A stretch of DNA of 37,678 nt. Origin: an uncultured Bacillaceae bacterium (GTDB lineage: Bacteria > Bacillota > Bacilli > Bacillales > Caldibacillaceae). Positions 15,924 through 23,421 of the stretch are shown one piece after another. The stretch's first letter is position 1. Each line of letters starts with the position of its first letter. Under the pieces are notes generated by a model. That model did not search any database, was not told the origin of the DNA, and saw only the letters and a program-made list of their open reading frames with translations. The DNA is taken from the NCBI GenBank assembly GCA_937934645.1, contig CALGYZ010000075.1, positions 1 through 37,678 of the forward strand, in the 5' to 3' direction. A program made the translations under genes and the position numbers.

Positions 15924-16874
15924 TTGTCTTTTGCTTCGGATGTTAAAAAAGAATTGACAAATTTGCCGATAGATCCGCACGCAAGTAAAGCCGAACTATC
16001 AGCATTAATCCGCATGAACGGTACGGTTTCTTTCACAAATAAACGTTTAACGGCTGATATACAAACGGAAAACGCAGCGATTGCCCGCCGGATCTATACA
16101 TTAATTAAAAAGCATTACAATGCGGAAGTTGAGCTCTTTGTCCGGAAAAAAATGCGATTGAAAAAAAATAATGTGTACATTGTCCGGCTCATCGAACAGG
16201 TCAAGGAAATTTTAATTGATTTGCAAATAACGGACCCTGAGTTTAATTACATTCATACGATTTCCCCCGGTATCATAAAAGACGAGCACATGAAGCGCGC
16301 TTATTTGCGCGGGGCTTTTTTGGCGGGAGGTTCCATTAACAATCCCGAAACTTCTTCCTATCATTTGGAAATTTCTACACTATACAGGGAACACGGGGAA
16401 TCTTTAGCAAAGCTGATGAATGAATTTCGCCTGAACAGCAAATTGTTGGAACGAAAAAAAGGATACATTGTTTATTTGAAGGAAGCGGAAAAAATATCCG
16501 ACTTTTTAAATATCATCGGCGCCCACAATGCATTGCTGCGTTTTGAAGATGTCCGGATTATCCGTGATATGAGAAACTCGGTTAACCGCCTGGTCAACTG
16601 TGAAACGGCAAATTTAAACAAAACCATCAGTGCGGCGATCCGCCAGGTCGAAAATATAAAATATATTGACCAAACAATCGGGCTCGACGCTTTACCGGAA
16701 AAATTACGGGAAATTGCAAAGTTACGCATGGAGCATCAGGATGTTACATTAAAAGAATTGGGAGAGCTTGTTCCTGGACCGATAACAAAATCCGGAATCA
16801 ACCACCGACTGCGCAAAATTGACGAGATTGCCAACCGGCTCCGCTCGGGAGAAGATGTCCAGTTCAAATCATAG
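15924..16874 (+). CDS. whiA: DNA-binding protein WhiA
   Basis: The 316-residue protein combines an N-terminal LAGLIDADG-like domain (AELSALIRMNGTVSFTNKR; RAYLRGAFLAGGSINNPET) lacking nuclease function and a C-terminal helix-turn-helix (VTLKELGELVPGPITKSGIN). In B. subtilis WhiA affects cell division and chromosome segregation; in Streptomyces it controls sporulation. The start is TTG 15924, with GATCGGGGGTTAATGAA upstream as the binding site; the N-terminus MSFASDVKKEL fits family members. Confidence 0.95.
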   Translation: MSFASDVKKELTNLPIDPHASKAELSALIRMNGTVSFTNKRLTADIQTENAAIARRIYTLIKKHYNAEVELFVRKKMRLKKNNVYIVRLIEQVKEILIDLQITDPEFNYIHTISPGIIKDEHMKRAYLRGAFLAGGSINNPETSSYHLEISTLYREHGESLAKLMNEFRLNSKLLERKKGYIVYLKEAEKISDFLNIIGAHNALLRFEDVRIIRDMRNSVNRLVNCETANLNKTISAAIRQVENIKYIDQTIGLDALPEKLREIAKLRMEHQDVTLKELGELVPGPITKSGINHRLRKIDEIANRLRSGEDVQFKS

Positions 16875-16882
16875 GGTGGGAG

Positions 16883-16926
16883 AACGGCCACCGGTCGTTT
16901 GACCGCCGGTTTATATTTTTCTTATT
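16883..16926 (+). terminator. Possible weak terminator between whiA and crh
   Basis: CGGTC (16892-16896) pairs with GACCG (16901-16905), with an outer CC/GG and G-T extension across an internal loop, followed by TTTATATTTTTC. The stem is imperfect, so it may only attenuate. Confidence 0.4.
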
Positions 16927-16982
16927 TTTATGGATGATTATCTACAAGTTTCACAGATTAAGAACATTGGGAGGAGATTGCT

Positions 16983-17243
16983 ATGGAGGAAAGAACAGCA
17001 GTAGTGAAACTAAAAACCGGTTTACAGGCACGTCCGGCTGCGTTGTTTGTTCAGGAAGCGAACCGTTTTTCTTCGGAAATATTTTTGGAAAGCGATGACC
17101 GGAAAGTAAATGCAAAAAGTATCATGGGGATAATGAGCTTGGCGATCGGTACCGGAAAATCAGTGAAAATCATTGCTGAGGGCAGTGATGAAAAGGAAGC
17201 AGTAGAAGCTTTAGTCAAATTTATTGAGAATGAACAAAATTAA
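16983..17243 (+). CDS. crh: Catabolite repression HPr-like protein Crh
   Basis: The 86-residue protein is an HPr paralogue with Gln15 (TGLQARPAA) replacing the phosphorylated His15 of HPr, so it cannot carry PTS phosphate. Ser46 is retained in VNAKSIMG, the site phosphorylated by HprK. P-Ser-Crh acts with CcpA as a corepressor. The ATG follows GGGAGGAG. It closes the yvcI-whiA cluster as in B. subtilis, and its kinase gene lies about 10 kb upstream. Confidence 0.95.
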   Translation: MEERTAVVKLKTGLQARPAALFVQEANRFSSEIFLESDDRKVNAKSIMGIMSLAIGTGKSVKIIAEGSDEKEAVEALVKFIENEQN

Positions 17244-17295
17244 TATGAAGAAACTAAATAAAGACGCAGCGGCTTTCTATTGTTTCAGTGTTGTT

Positions 17296-17324
17296 CGGTT
17301 TAAAGTAAACGTATTCTTAAACCG
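17296..17324 (+). terminator. Hairpin downstream of crh
   Basis: CGGTTTAA (17296-17303) and TTAAACCG (17317-17324) enclose a 13-nt loop. The T-rich run begins about 15 nt later, so it may be only an mRNA-protecting stem. Confidence 0.4.
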
Positions 17325-17365
17325 ACGCTCTGAAATATTTATTTTTTTATTATATAGAATAAAAG

Positions 17366-17399
17366 AGGATTCAAAGCCACCGGCTCTGAATCCTTTTTT
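17366..17399. terminator. Bidirectional terminator between crh and clpP
   Basis: AGGATTCAAAGCC (17366-17378) and GGCTCTGAATCCT (17382-17394) pair with one mismatch. TTTTTT follows on the plus strand and a TCTTTTATT run on the minus strand, so it can serve both convergent genes. Confidence 0.85.
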
Positions 17400-17408
17400 A
17401 GCATTGCG

Positions 17409-17996
17409 TTATTTTTTGCTTGTTGTGATGATTTCATCAATTAAACCATATTCTTTTGCTCTTTGGGCGGACATGAAGTTGTCCCGGTCCGTATCCTTTT
17501 CAATCACTTCGATCGGTTGCCCGGTATTTTCCGCTAAAATCTGGTTGATTTTATCACGCAAGTATAAAATCCGTCTTGCGGCGATTTCGATTTCAGTTGC
17601 CTGTCCCTGGGCTCCGCCAAGCGGCTGGTGAATCATTACTTCCGCGTTTGGCAGGGCAAATCTTTTTCCTTTTGTACCGGAAGAGAGTAAAAATGCTCCC
17701 ATGGAAGCTGCCATTCCGATGCAAATGGTTTGCACATCGGCCTTTACAAAGTTCATCGTATCATAAATCGCCATACCGGCTGTGATGCTTCCTCCGGGAC
17801 TGTTAATGTAAAGGGAAATGTCTTTCTCCGGGTTTTCTGCATCTAAAAATAACAACTGGGCTACAACCGAGTTGGCCACCTGGTCGTCAATCGGTCCGCC
17901 GAGAATAATAATCCGGTCTTTTAATAAACGGGAATAAATATCATAAGCCCGTTCACCACGGCTCGTTTGTTCGATAACGGTAGGGATTAATGGCAT
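17409..17996 (-). CDS. clpP: ATP-dependent Clp protease proteolytic subunit
   Basis: ClpP forms the double-heptamer serine peptidase that degrades substrates fed by ClpC, ClpX or ClpE. The 195-residue protein carries the catalytic Ser98 in GMAASMGAF, His123 in MIHQPLGG and Asp172 near the C-terminus; the N-terminus MPLIPTVIEQTSRGERAYDI is typical. The start codon is preceded by AAGGAGGAAAT on the minus strand. It is a single gene, convergent with crh, under a CtsR-box promoter. Confidence 0.98.
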   Translation of the reverse strand: MPLIPTVIEQTSRGERAYDIYSRLLKDRIIILGGPIDDQVANSVVAQLLFLDAENPEKDISLYINSPGGSITAGMAIYDTMNFVKADVQTICIGMAASMGAFLLSSGTKGKRFALPNAEVMIHQPLGGAQGQATEIEIAARRILYLRDKINQILAENTGQPIEVIEKDTDRDNFMSAQRAKEYGLIDEIITTSKK

Positions 17997-18066
17997 AATA
18001 TTTCCTCCTTTAAACTGGATTTTCAGATCTTGAATGGGAATTTTTCCCGCTCTGCATGATATGTAT

Positions 18067-18096
18067 ATTTTACATTAAAGGTCAATGAAGGTCAAA
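18067..18096 (-). promoter_or_regulatory. clpP promoter overlapped by a CtsR operator
   Basis: On the minus strand TTGACC (18095-18090), 17 bp and TAAAAT (18072-18067) form a sigma-A promoter about 70 nt before clpP. Read on the plus strand, GGTCAAT (18080-18086), three bases and GGTCAAA (18090-18096) form the CtsR heptad direct repeat with one mismatch. The operator covers the -35, so CtsR would repress clpP until heat or protein stress. Nothing is recognised in 18097-18353. Confidence 0.85.
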
Positions 18097-18353
18097 CAAA
18101 AGGAGTAAAATAAAATACTCAGAAAATCATTTGTATGATGGTGTTTTTTCTTACCTCCTTTCCAATATAACCGGATAATTTCGTTTTTAAACGGGCAGAA
18201 TCGAAGCCTTTCATTATTATTGTATCAATATTTATGCCAACTTTTACCTGCAGAGGAAAAATTTATTAAATTTCTTTATTTATAATTCTTTATACAATAG
18301 CAGAATCCTTCCGGTAGATCCGGAAAAATAAGCGGAATGTGTCATTGATGCAA

Positions 18354-18384
18354 ATAAAAAACTGCTGCGTTCAAACGCAGCAGT
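18354..18384 (-). terminator. Terminator of tRNA-Arg
   Basis: On the minus strand ACTGCTGCG, a 6-nt loop and CGCAGCAGT are followed by TTTTTTATTT. It starts 7 nt after the tRNA 3' end. Confidence 0.9.
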
Positions 18385-18391
18385 CTTTTAG

Positions 18392-18463
18392 CGCCCTCGG
18401 GAGGAATCGAACCCCCATTTCAAGAACCGGAATCTTGCGTGCTATCCATTACACCACGAGGGC
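18392..18463 (-). tRNA. tRNA-Arg (anticodon CCG)
   Basis: The minus strand folds as a cloverleaf: acceptor GCCCTCG/CGAGGGC with discriminator G, the anticodon stem CAAGA/TCTTG around TTCCGGT (anticodon CCG, reading CGG), and the T arm GGGGGTTCGATTCCTCC. CCA is not encoded. Length 72. Confidence 0.95.
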
Positions 18464-18495
18464 AGGAAAATTATTTAACTCATCCAGCACAAACT

Positions 18496-18524
18496 ATTAT
18501 ACGGGATGTTCTGCAAAATTGCAA
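18496..18524 (-). promoter_or_regulatory. tRNA-Arg promoter
   Basis: On the minus strand TTGCAA (18524-18519), exactly 17 bp and a perfect TATAAT (18501-18496). The predicted start is about 25 nt before the mature tRNA. Confidence 0.8.
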
Positions 18525-18599
18525 GTGATTTTTTATTTTTTTATCTGATAAAAAATTTTATGGGTAAAACACAACAGAAAAAGTGATACCGGAGGTAAG

Positions 18600-18644
18600 A
18601 TGACCGGGAACTTTATCAGTCTTATTGGGAATAAAATATTTTAA
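18600..18644 (+). CDS. Candidate 14-codon micro-ORF
   Basis: GGAGG (18591-18595) precedes ATG 18600 by 4 nt, and 14 codons (MTGNFISLIGNKIF) run to TAA. It lies 87 nt before the glutaredoxin-like gene. The ribosome binding site is strong, but so short a frame can occur by chance and no family is recognised. Confidence 0.25.
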   Translation: MTGNFISLIGNKIF

Positions 18645-18731
18645 ATATTCAAATTGAACAGGCAGAATGATACTATTATGAATAATGAAGGATCCGGGAG
18701 CAATCAACAAAAAACAGGCAAGGAGGAAACT

Positions 18732-18971
18732 ATGTCACAAGAAGTTGTCATTTATAAAAAACAAAATTGTCATTTATGTGATCTCGCACTTGGTAAGTTG
18801 CAAGAACTGCAAAAAGAGATCGGATTTCATCTCCGTGCGGTGGACATTGAAAAGGACGACAAGCTGATGGAACATTACGGTTTAATGATTCCGGTGGTCG
18901 AAATCGGCGGTGAAGTTATTCAATATGGACATATTGATGAACATGTCATTAAGAGGAAGTTACAAAAATGA
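18732..18971 (+). CDS. Glutaredoxin-family protein
   Basis: The 79-residue protein has a thioredoxin-like fold pattern: a first strand VVIYKK, then CHLC as the redox motif (residues 13-16), a helix LALGKLQELQ, and IPVVEIGG with the conserved cis-proline. It probably acts in cytoplasmic thiol exchange; the partner is unknown. ATG 18732 is chosen because AAGGAGGAAAC lies just upstream; the open frame extends further but without a binding site. A similar gene precedes cggR in other Bacillaceae. Confidence 0.85.
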   Translation: MSQEVVIYKKQNCHLCDLALGKLQELQKEIGFHLRAVDIEKDDKLMEHYGLMIPVVEIGGEVIQYGHIDEHVIKRKLQK

Positions 18972-18989
18972 AAACAATTATTTATTAAG

Positions 18990-19018
18990 TTGATTTTACA
19001 AAAAATCTCTGATAACAT
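18990..19018 (+). promoter_or_regulatory. Promoter of the cggR-gapA operon
   Basis: TTGATT (18990-18995), 17 bp, TAACAT (19013-19018). The predicted start near 19025 puts the CggR operator about 30 nt downstream, where bound CggR blocks elongating polymerase in B. subtilis. Confidence 0.6.
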
Positions 19019-19054
19019 GAGAGTGCAAAAAGGAATTTTCTTTTTTGGCAAAAG

Positions 19055-19090
19055 CGGGACATAAAACATCCGTACGGGGCATTATTTGAC
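19055..19090 (+). promoter_or_regulatory. CggR operator (two direct repeats)
   Basis: The B. subtilis operator is CGGGAC-N6-TGTC-N4-CGGGAC-N6-TGTC. Here it is CGGGAC, ATAAAA, CATC, CGTA, CGGGGC, ATTATT, TGAC: the spacing is exact, the first hexamer is perfect and the others are near matches. A third CGGGAC at 19128-19133 has no matching second half. The site lies between the promoter and cggR, as expected for autoregulation of the glycolytic operon. Confidence 0.88.
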
Positions 19091-19196
19091 CAATGAAATA
19101 TTCTGTTCTTTTTATTTTTTGGTTTTCCGGGACAAAATAAAGAATACAGGGATAGTTTATGACCCAGAAAACCTGCCGTGGATAAGGAGAATGAAT

Positions 19197-20219
19197 ATGA
19201 ATGAAATCATTGAACTGCAGAAAAGGTTAGTGCCTGATTTAATAAAAGTAATGCAAAAAAGATACCGGATCCTCCGGTCGATCCAAATGATGCAGCCCGT
19301 TGGAAGAAGAAGTTTGTCCCAGAATATTCATATGACTGAACGGGTGTTACGAAGCGAGACAGATTTTCTCAAAAAGCAGCAATTAATTTCAATTTCAAAT
19401 ACCGGAATGAGATTAACGAAAGAGGGAAAAATACTTCTGGAGAAACTTGAACATATCATGAAAGACTTCTCCGGTATTTCCGAATTGGAAAAGCAGCTTA
19501 CCCACGCTTTAAACATCCGGAAGTGCATTGTCGTTTCAGGTAACAGCGATGAATCCGGCTGGGTGAAAAGAGAACTGGGACGTGTATGCACAGATGATAT
19601 GAAAGAAGTTCTGAAGGACGGATACGTGATCAGCGTAACCGGCGGTTCCACCATTAATGCGGTAGCTGAGGCTTTTCCGGATGATTTGGGGAAAAAGGAT
19701 TTACTGTTTGTACCGGCCCGCGGCGGCATCGGATCGCATACGGAATACCAGGCCAATACTATTTGTGAAAAAATGGCGGGGAGATCCGGTGGAAAATATA
19801 TGGTTCTGTATTCACCAGACCAAATAACGGAACAACTGTATGAGTCCTTTATCCAGGAATCCGTATTCCGCAAAGTTTTGCAAAAAATTAAATCAGCGGA
19901 TGTCGTTATACACGGAATCGGGGACGCCCTGACAATGGCAAAAAGACGCAATACACCTGATGAAGTCATGGAAAAACTGGTCCGGGAAAATGCAGTGGCA
20001 GAAGCCTTCGGTTATTACTTTGATGAAGAAGGGAATGTCGTTCACAAGGTGCAAACAGTTGGCCTGCAATTGGAAGATTTGCAAAAGATCCCGCATATAT
20101 ATGCAGTGGCCGGAGGAGCTTCAAAGGCAAAAGCCATTAAAGCCTACATGAAAATTGCACCGGAACATACCGTGCTTGTTACTGATGAGGCAGTAACGAA
20201 TGAAGTTTTAAAAGGGTAA
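19197..20219 (+). CDS. cggR: Central glycolytic genes regulator CggR
   Basis: CggR is a SorC-family repressor that binds the operator upstream of its own gene; fructose-1,6-bisphosphate relieves repression, inducing lower glycolysis. The 340 residues match B. subtilis. Residues 1-75 hold the winged helix-turn-helix (GRRSLSQNIHMTERVLRSET), and residues from about 90 the sugar-phosphate domain (SVTGGSTINAVAEAF; PARGGIGSHTEYQANTI; AVAGGASKAKAIKAYMK). ATG 19197 is chosen because AAGGAGA ends 7 nt upstream; ATG 19191 is too close. It heads the cggR-gapA-pgk-tpiA-gpmI-eno operon. Confidence 0.97.
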   Translation: MNEIIELQKRLVPDLIKVMQKRYRILRSIQMMQPVGRRSLSQNIHMTERVLRSETDFLKKQQLISISNTGMRLTKEGKILLEKLEHIMKDFSGISELEKQLTHALNIRKCIVVSGNSDESGWVKRELGRVCTDDMKEVLKDGYVISVTGGSTINAVAEAFPDDLGKKDLLFVPARGGIGSHTEYQANTICEKMAGRSGGKYMVLYSPDQITEQLYESFIQESVFRKVLQKIKSADVVIHGIGDALTMAKRRNTPDEVMEKLVRENAVAEAFGYYFDEEGNVVHKVQTVGLQLEDLQKIPHIYAVAGGASKAKAIKAYMKIAPEHTVLVTDEAVTNEVLKG

Positions 20220-20229
20220 TCCCCTTTTA
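20209..20229 (+). promoter_or_regulatory. Stem-loop at the cggR-gapA junction
   Basis: TAAAAGGG (20209-20216) and CCCTTTTA (20222-20229) pair perfectly around TAATC, covering the cggR stop codon. In B. subtilis the bicistronic mRNA is cleaved near the end of cggR and a 5' stem-loop stabilises the gapA part; this hairpin is in the right place. No T-run follows, so it is not a terminator. Confidence 0.6.
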
Positions 20230-20268
20230 TATAAATTTTTCCACAACATTTTAAAGGAGGATATTCAC

Positions 20269-21276
20269 ATGGCAGTAAAAGTTGGAATTAACGGTTTTGG
20301 ACGTATCGGACGAAACGTACTTCGTGCAGCACTGGGTAATCCTGATATAGAAATTGTGGCTGTTAACGACCTGACAGATGCAAACATGCTTGCCCACCTG
20401 CTGAAATATGACTCCGTTCACGGCACATTGGAAGAAGATGTAAAAGTTGATGGCGAATATATTATTGTCGGTGATCAGAAAGTAAAGGTTATCGCTGAAC
20501 GTGATCCGGCCCAATTGCCGTGGAAAGAGCTCGGCGTAGAGGTTGTAGTAGAATCAACCGGACGTTTTACTCAACGTAACGATGCTGCAAAGCATTTGGA
20601 AGCAGGCGCGAAAAAAGTGGTCATTTCCGCTCCGGGTAAAGAAGAAGACATTACAATTGTCATGGGTGTTAACGAAGACAAATATGATCCGGAAAACCAC
20701 CATGTAATCTCTAACGCATCTTGTACGACAAACTGCCTAGCACCTTTTGCAAAAGTTCTTCATGAAAACTTCGGAATTAAACGCGGCATGATGACAACAA
20801 TTCACTCTTATACAAACGACCAACAAATTTTAGACTTGCCGCATAAAGATTTCCGCCGTGCACGTGCGGCTGCAGAATCCATGATTCCGACAACAACCGG
20901 TGCTGCAAAAGCAGTGGCATTGGTACTACCGGAGTTAAAAGGTAAATTAAACGGAATGGCTGTACGTGTACCGACTCCGAACGTATCCCTTGTTGATCTG
21001 GTTGTTGAAGTGGAAAAAGACGTAACGGTTGAAGAAGTTAACGGTGCATTGAAAAAAGCGGCAGAAGGTGAACTGAAAGGAATCCTGGCTTATTCCGAAC
21101 TTCCGCTTGTTTCCCGTGACTACAACCATACAACTGTTTCTTCGACCATCGACGCCCTGTCCACCATGGTAATCGAAGGAAACCTTGTTAAAGTATTATC
21201 CTGGTACGACAACGAATACGGCTATTCCAACCGTGTAGTTGACCTGGTTACTTATATTGCGAAAAAAGGTCTCTAA
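20269..21276 (+). CDS. gapA: Glyceraldehyde-3-phosphate dehydrogenase (glycolytic, NAD+)
   Basis: GapA oxidises glyceraldehyde-3-phosphate to 1,3-bisphosphoglycerate with NAD+. The 335-residue protein has the Rossmann GINGFGRIGR at the start, the catalytic Cys152 in ASCTTNC, and SWYDNEYGYSNR at the C-terminus. Its position directly after cggR identifies it as the glycolytic rather than the gluconeogenic isoform. The ATG follows AAAGGAGG. A leaky terminator lies between it and pgk. Confidence 0.98.
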   Translation: MAVKVGINGFGRIGRNVLRAALGNPDIEIVAVNDLTDANMLAHLLKYDSVHGTLEEDVKVDGEYIIVGDQKVKVIAERDPAQLPWKELGVEVVVESTGRFTQRNDAAKHLEAGAKKVVISAPGKEEDITIVMGVNEDKYDPENHHVISNASCTTNCLAPFAKVLHENFGIKRGMMTTIHSYTNDQQILDLPHKDFRRARAAAESMIPTTTGAAKAVALVLPELKGKLNGMAVRVPTPNVSLVDLVVEVEKDVTVEEVNGALKKAAEGELKGILAYSELPLVSRDYNHTTVSSTIDALSTMVIEGNLVKVLSWYDNEYGYSNRVVDLVTYIAKKGL

Positions 21277-21358
21277 TTCCGAACAATAATCTTCCTATAT
21301 TGCTTGTTTCAGGAAAATTGCATATTATTAAAAATGTGGCCTTTTTAACCTGTACGGG

Positions 21359-21396
21359 GGGAGCGGGGATGTGCACGATTCCCCCTCCCTTTTTTT
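21359..21396 (+). terminator. Terminator-like hairpin between gapA and pgk
   Basis: GGGAGCGGGGA (21359-21369) pairs with TCCCCCTCCC (21380-21389) with one bulged C, followed by TTTTTTT. As pgk to eno are probably in the same operon, it may let only part of the transcripts through, giving an excess of gapA mRNA. Confidence 0.8.
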
Positions 21397-21447
21397 ACAT
21401 AATATTACATATATTAAAAACCGTGTGATGAAGGGAGTTTCAGGAAA

Positions 21448-22632
21448 ATGGCGAAGAAAACCGTGAAAGATATTGATGTGAAAGGGAAAAAGGTTTTTGT
21501 ACGGGTTGACTTTAACGTGCCGATGCAGGATGGGAAAGTCACGGATGACACGAGAATCCGTGCAGCTTTGCCGACGATTGAATATCTCATTGAAGAAGGA
21601 GCTAAAGTAATCTTGGCTAGCCATCTTGGCCGCCCGAAAGGACAAGTCGTGGAAGAACTGCGCCTGACAGCTGCAGGTGAAAGACTGTCCGAGCTGCTCG
21701 GAAAACCGGTACGGAAAGTGGATGAAGCTTACGGGGAAGCAGTAAAAGCGGAAATTGCCAAAATGGAAGACGGCGATGTCTTGTTGCTGGAAAACGTCCG
21801 TTTCTATCCGGGTGAAACGAAAAATGATCCCGAACTGGCGAAAGCTTTTGCCGAACTTGCGGACATTTATGTTAATGACGCCTTCGGAACCGCACACCGT
21901 GCCCATGCGTCAACAGAAGGTGTTGCACATCATTTACCGGCGGTTTCCGGATTTTTGCTGCAAAAAGAGCTGGATGTACTCGGAGGAGCATTGGATGATC
22001 CGAAACGTCCGTTTACTGCAATTATCGGCGGCGCCAAAGTAAAAGATAAAATCGGGGTTATTGAAAACTTGCTGGAAAAAGTAGATAATTTAATTATTGG
22101 CGGCGGACTAGCTTATACATTTGTAAAAGCCCAGGGTCATGAAATCGGACAATCATTGTTGGAAGAAGACAAAATAGAACTGGCAAAAGAATTTATGGCC
22201 AAAGCAAAAGAAAAAGGCGTAAACTTTTACATGCCGGTTGATGCCGTCGTTGCGAAAGCTTTTGCCGAAGACGCGGAATCAAAAGTTGTGGATATTACCG
22301 AAATTCCGGCAGACTGGCAAGCGCTTGACATTGGTCCGAAAACCCGCGAACTGTATCACGATGTGATTACAAAATCCGCACTTGTCATTTGGAACGGACC
22401 GATGGGCGTATTTGAATTCGATAAGTTTGCCGAAGGAACGAAAGCTGTTGCGGAAAGCCTTGCAGAAGCTGAAGATGCCGTTACAATAATTGGCGGCGGC
22501 GATTCTGCGGCTGCTGTGGAGAAATTCAATCTTGCGGATAAAATGACCCATATTTCTACAGGCGGCGGTGCATCCCTTGAGTTTATGGAAGGGAAAGTAT
22601 TGCCGGGAGTCGCCGCATTGGACGATAAATAA
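21448..22632 (+). CDS. pgk: Phosphoglycerate kinase
   Basis: Pgk converts 1,3-bisphosphoglycerate and ADP to 3-phosphoglycerate and ATP. The 394-residue length and motifs are standard: VFVRVDFNVPMQDGKV near the N-terminus, ASHLGRPKG, LLLENVRFYPGE, the hinge and nucleotide region AIIGGAKVKDKIGVIENLL, and the C-terminal GGGDSAAAVEKF and STGGGASLEFMEGK. The ATG follows AAGGGAG. It lies 171 nt after gapA and 33 nt before tpiA. Confidence 0.98.
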   Translation: MAKKTVKDIDVKGKKVFVRVDFNVPMQDGKVTDDTRIRAALPTIEYLIEEGAKVILASHLGRPKGQVVEELRLTAAGERLSELLGKPVRKVDEAYGEAVKAEIAKMEDGDVLLLENVRFYPGETKNDPELAKAFAELADIYVNDAFGTAHRAHASTEGVAHHLPAVSGFLLQKELDVLGGALDDPKRPFTAIIGGAKVKDKIGVIENLLEKVDNLIIGGGLAYTFVKAQGHEIGQSLLEEDKIELAKEFMAKAKEKGVNFYMPVDAVVAKAFAEDAESKVVDITEIPADWQALDIGPKTRELYHDVITKSALVIWNGPMGVFEFDKFAEGTKAVAESLAEAEDAVTIIGGGDSAAAVEKFNLADKMTHISTGGGASLEFMEGKVLPGVAALDDK

Positions 22633-22665
22633 GTATATTATCAGAAAAACGAGGGAAGGTGCACA

Positions 22666-23421
22666 ATGAGAAAGCCAATTATTGCAGGTAACTGGAAAAT
22701 GAATAAAACATTGCAGGAAGCAAGAGACTTTGTTGCGGAAGTTAAAACAAACATCCCAAATCCGGAACAAGTCGATTCCGTGATTTGTGCCCCTGCATTA
22801 TTTTTAGAACGTTTGCTTCAGGAAACGAAAGATTCTGATTTGAAAATAGGCGCCCAAAACATGCATTTTGAAGATTCCGGAGCATTTACCGGTGAAATCA
22901 GCCCCCTGGCGTTAAAAGATCTGGGTGTACAATATGTGATCATCGGCCATTCCGAGCGCAGGGAAATGTTTAACGAAACGGATGAAACTGTCAATAAAAA
23001 AGTGCATTCCGCATTTAAACACGGCTTAGTGCCGATTGTGTGCGTCGGAGAAACGTTGGAAGAACGGGAAAGAGACGAATGGAAAGATGTTATTAACCGC
23101 CAATTGACGGAAGGATTGCGCGGTTTAACGGCTGAACAGGTGAAAAATCTGGTCATTGCCTATGAGCCGGTTTGGGCAATCGGTACAGGAAAAACAGCCA
23201 GCGCAGACGACGCCAATGAAGTTTGTGAATATATCCGCGAAGTGATTGCCGGACAATTTTCCCGTGAAGCGGCGGAAGCGATGCGGATTCAATACGGCGG
23301 CAGCGTAAAGCCGGAAAATATTCATGAACTGATGAGCCGGCCCCATATTGACGGTGCATTGGTCGGCGGTGCAAGCTTAGATCCGGAATCATTTTTAAAA
23401 CTATTGGAGGCAGGTAAGTAA
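22666..23421 (+). CDS. tpiA: Triosephosphate isomerase
   Basis: TpiA interconverts dihydroxyacetone phosphate and glyceraldehyde-3-phosphate. The 251-residue TIM barrel has the N-terminal AGNWKMNKT, catalytic His95 in IIGHSERR, catalytic Glu167 in AYEPVWAIGTGKTAS and the phosphate-binding QYGGSVKPEN and GALVGGASL. The ATG follows GAGGGAAGG. Its stop overlaps the gpmI start by one base (TAATG). Confidence 0.98.
   Translation: MRKPIIAGNWKMNKTLQEARDFVAEVKTNIPNPEQVDSVICAPALFLERLLQETKDSDLKIGAQNMHFEDSGAFTGEISPLALKDLGVQYVIIGHSERREMFNETDETVNKKVHSAFKHGLVPIVCVGETLEERERDEWKDVINRQLTEGLRGLTAEQVKNLVIAYEPVWAIGTGKTASADDANEVCEYIREVIAGQFSREAAEAMRIQYGGSVKPENIHELMSRPHIDGALVGGASLDPESFLKLLEAGK

Noticed and set aside
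18097..18353. Small gene between clpP and tRNA-Arg
   Set aside because: A minus-strand AAAGGAGG occurs near 18155, but the next start opens only a three-codon frame; nothing else is seen.
19328..19969. Long minus-strand open frame opposite cggR
   Set aside because: The plus-strand cggR is full length with clear motifs; the antisense frame resembles no protein family.
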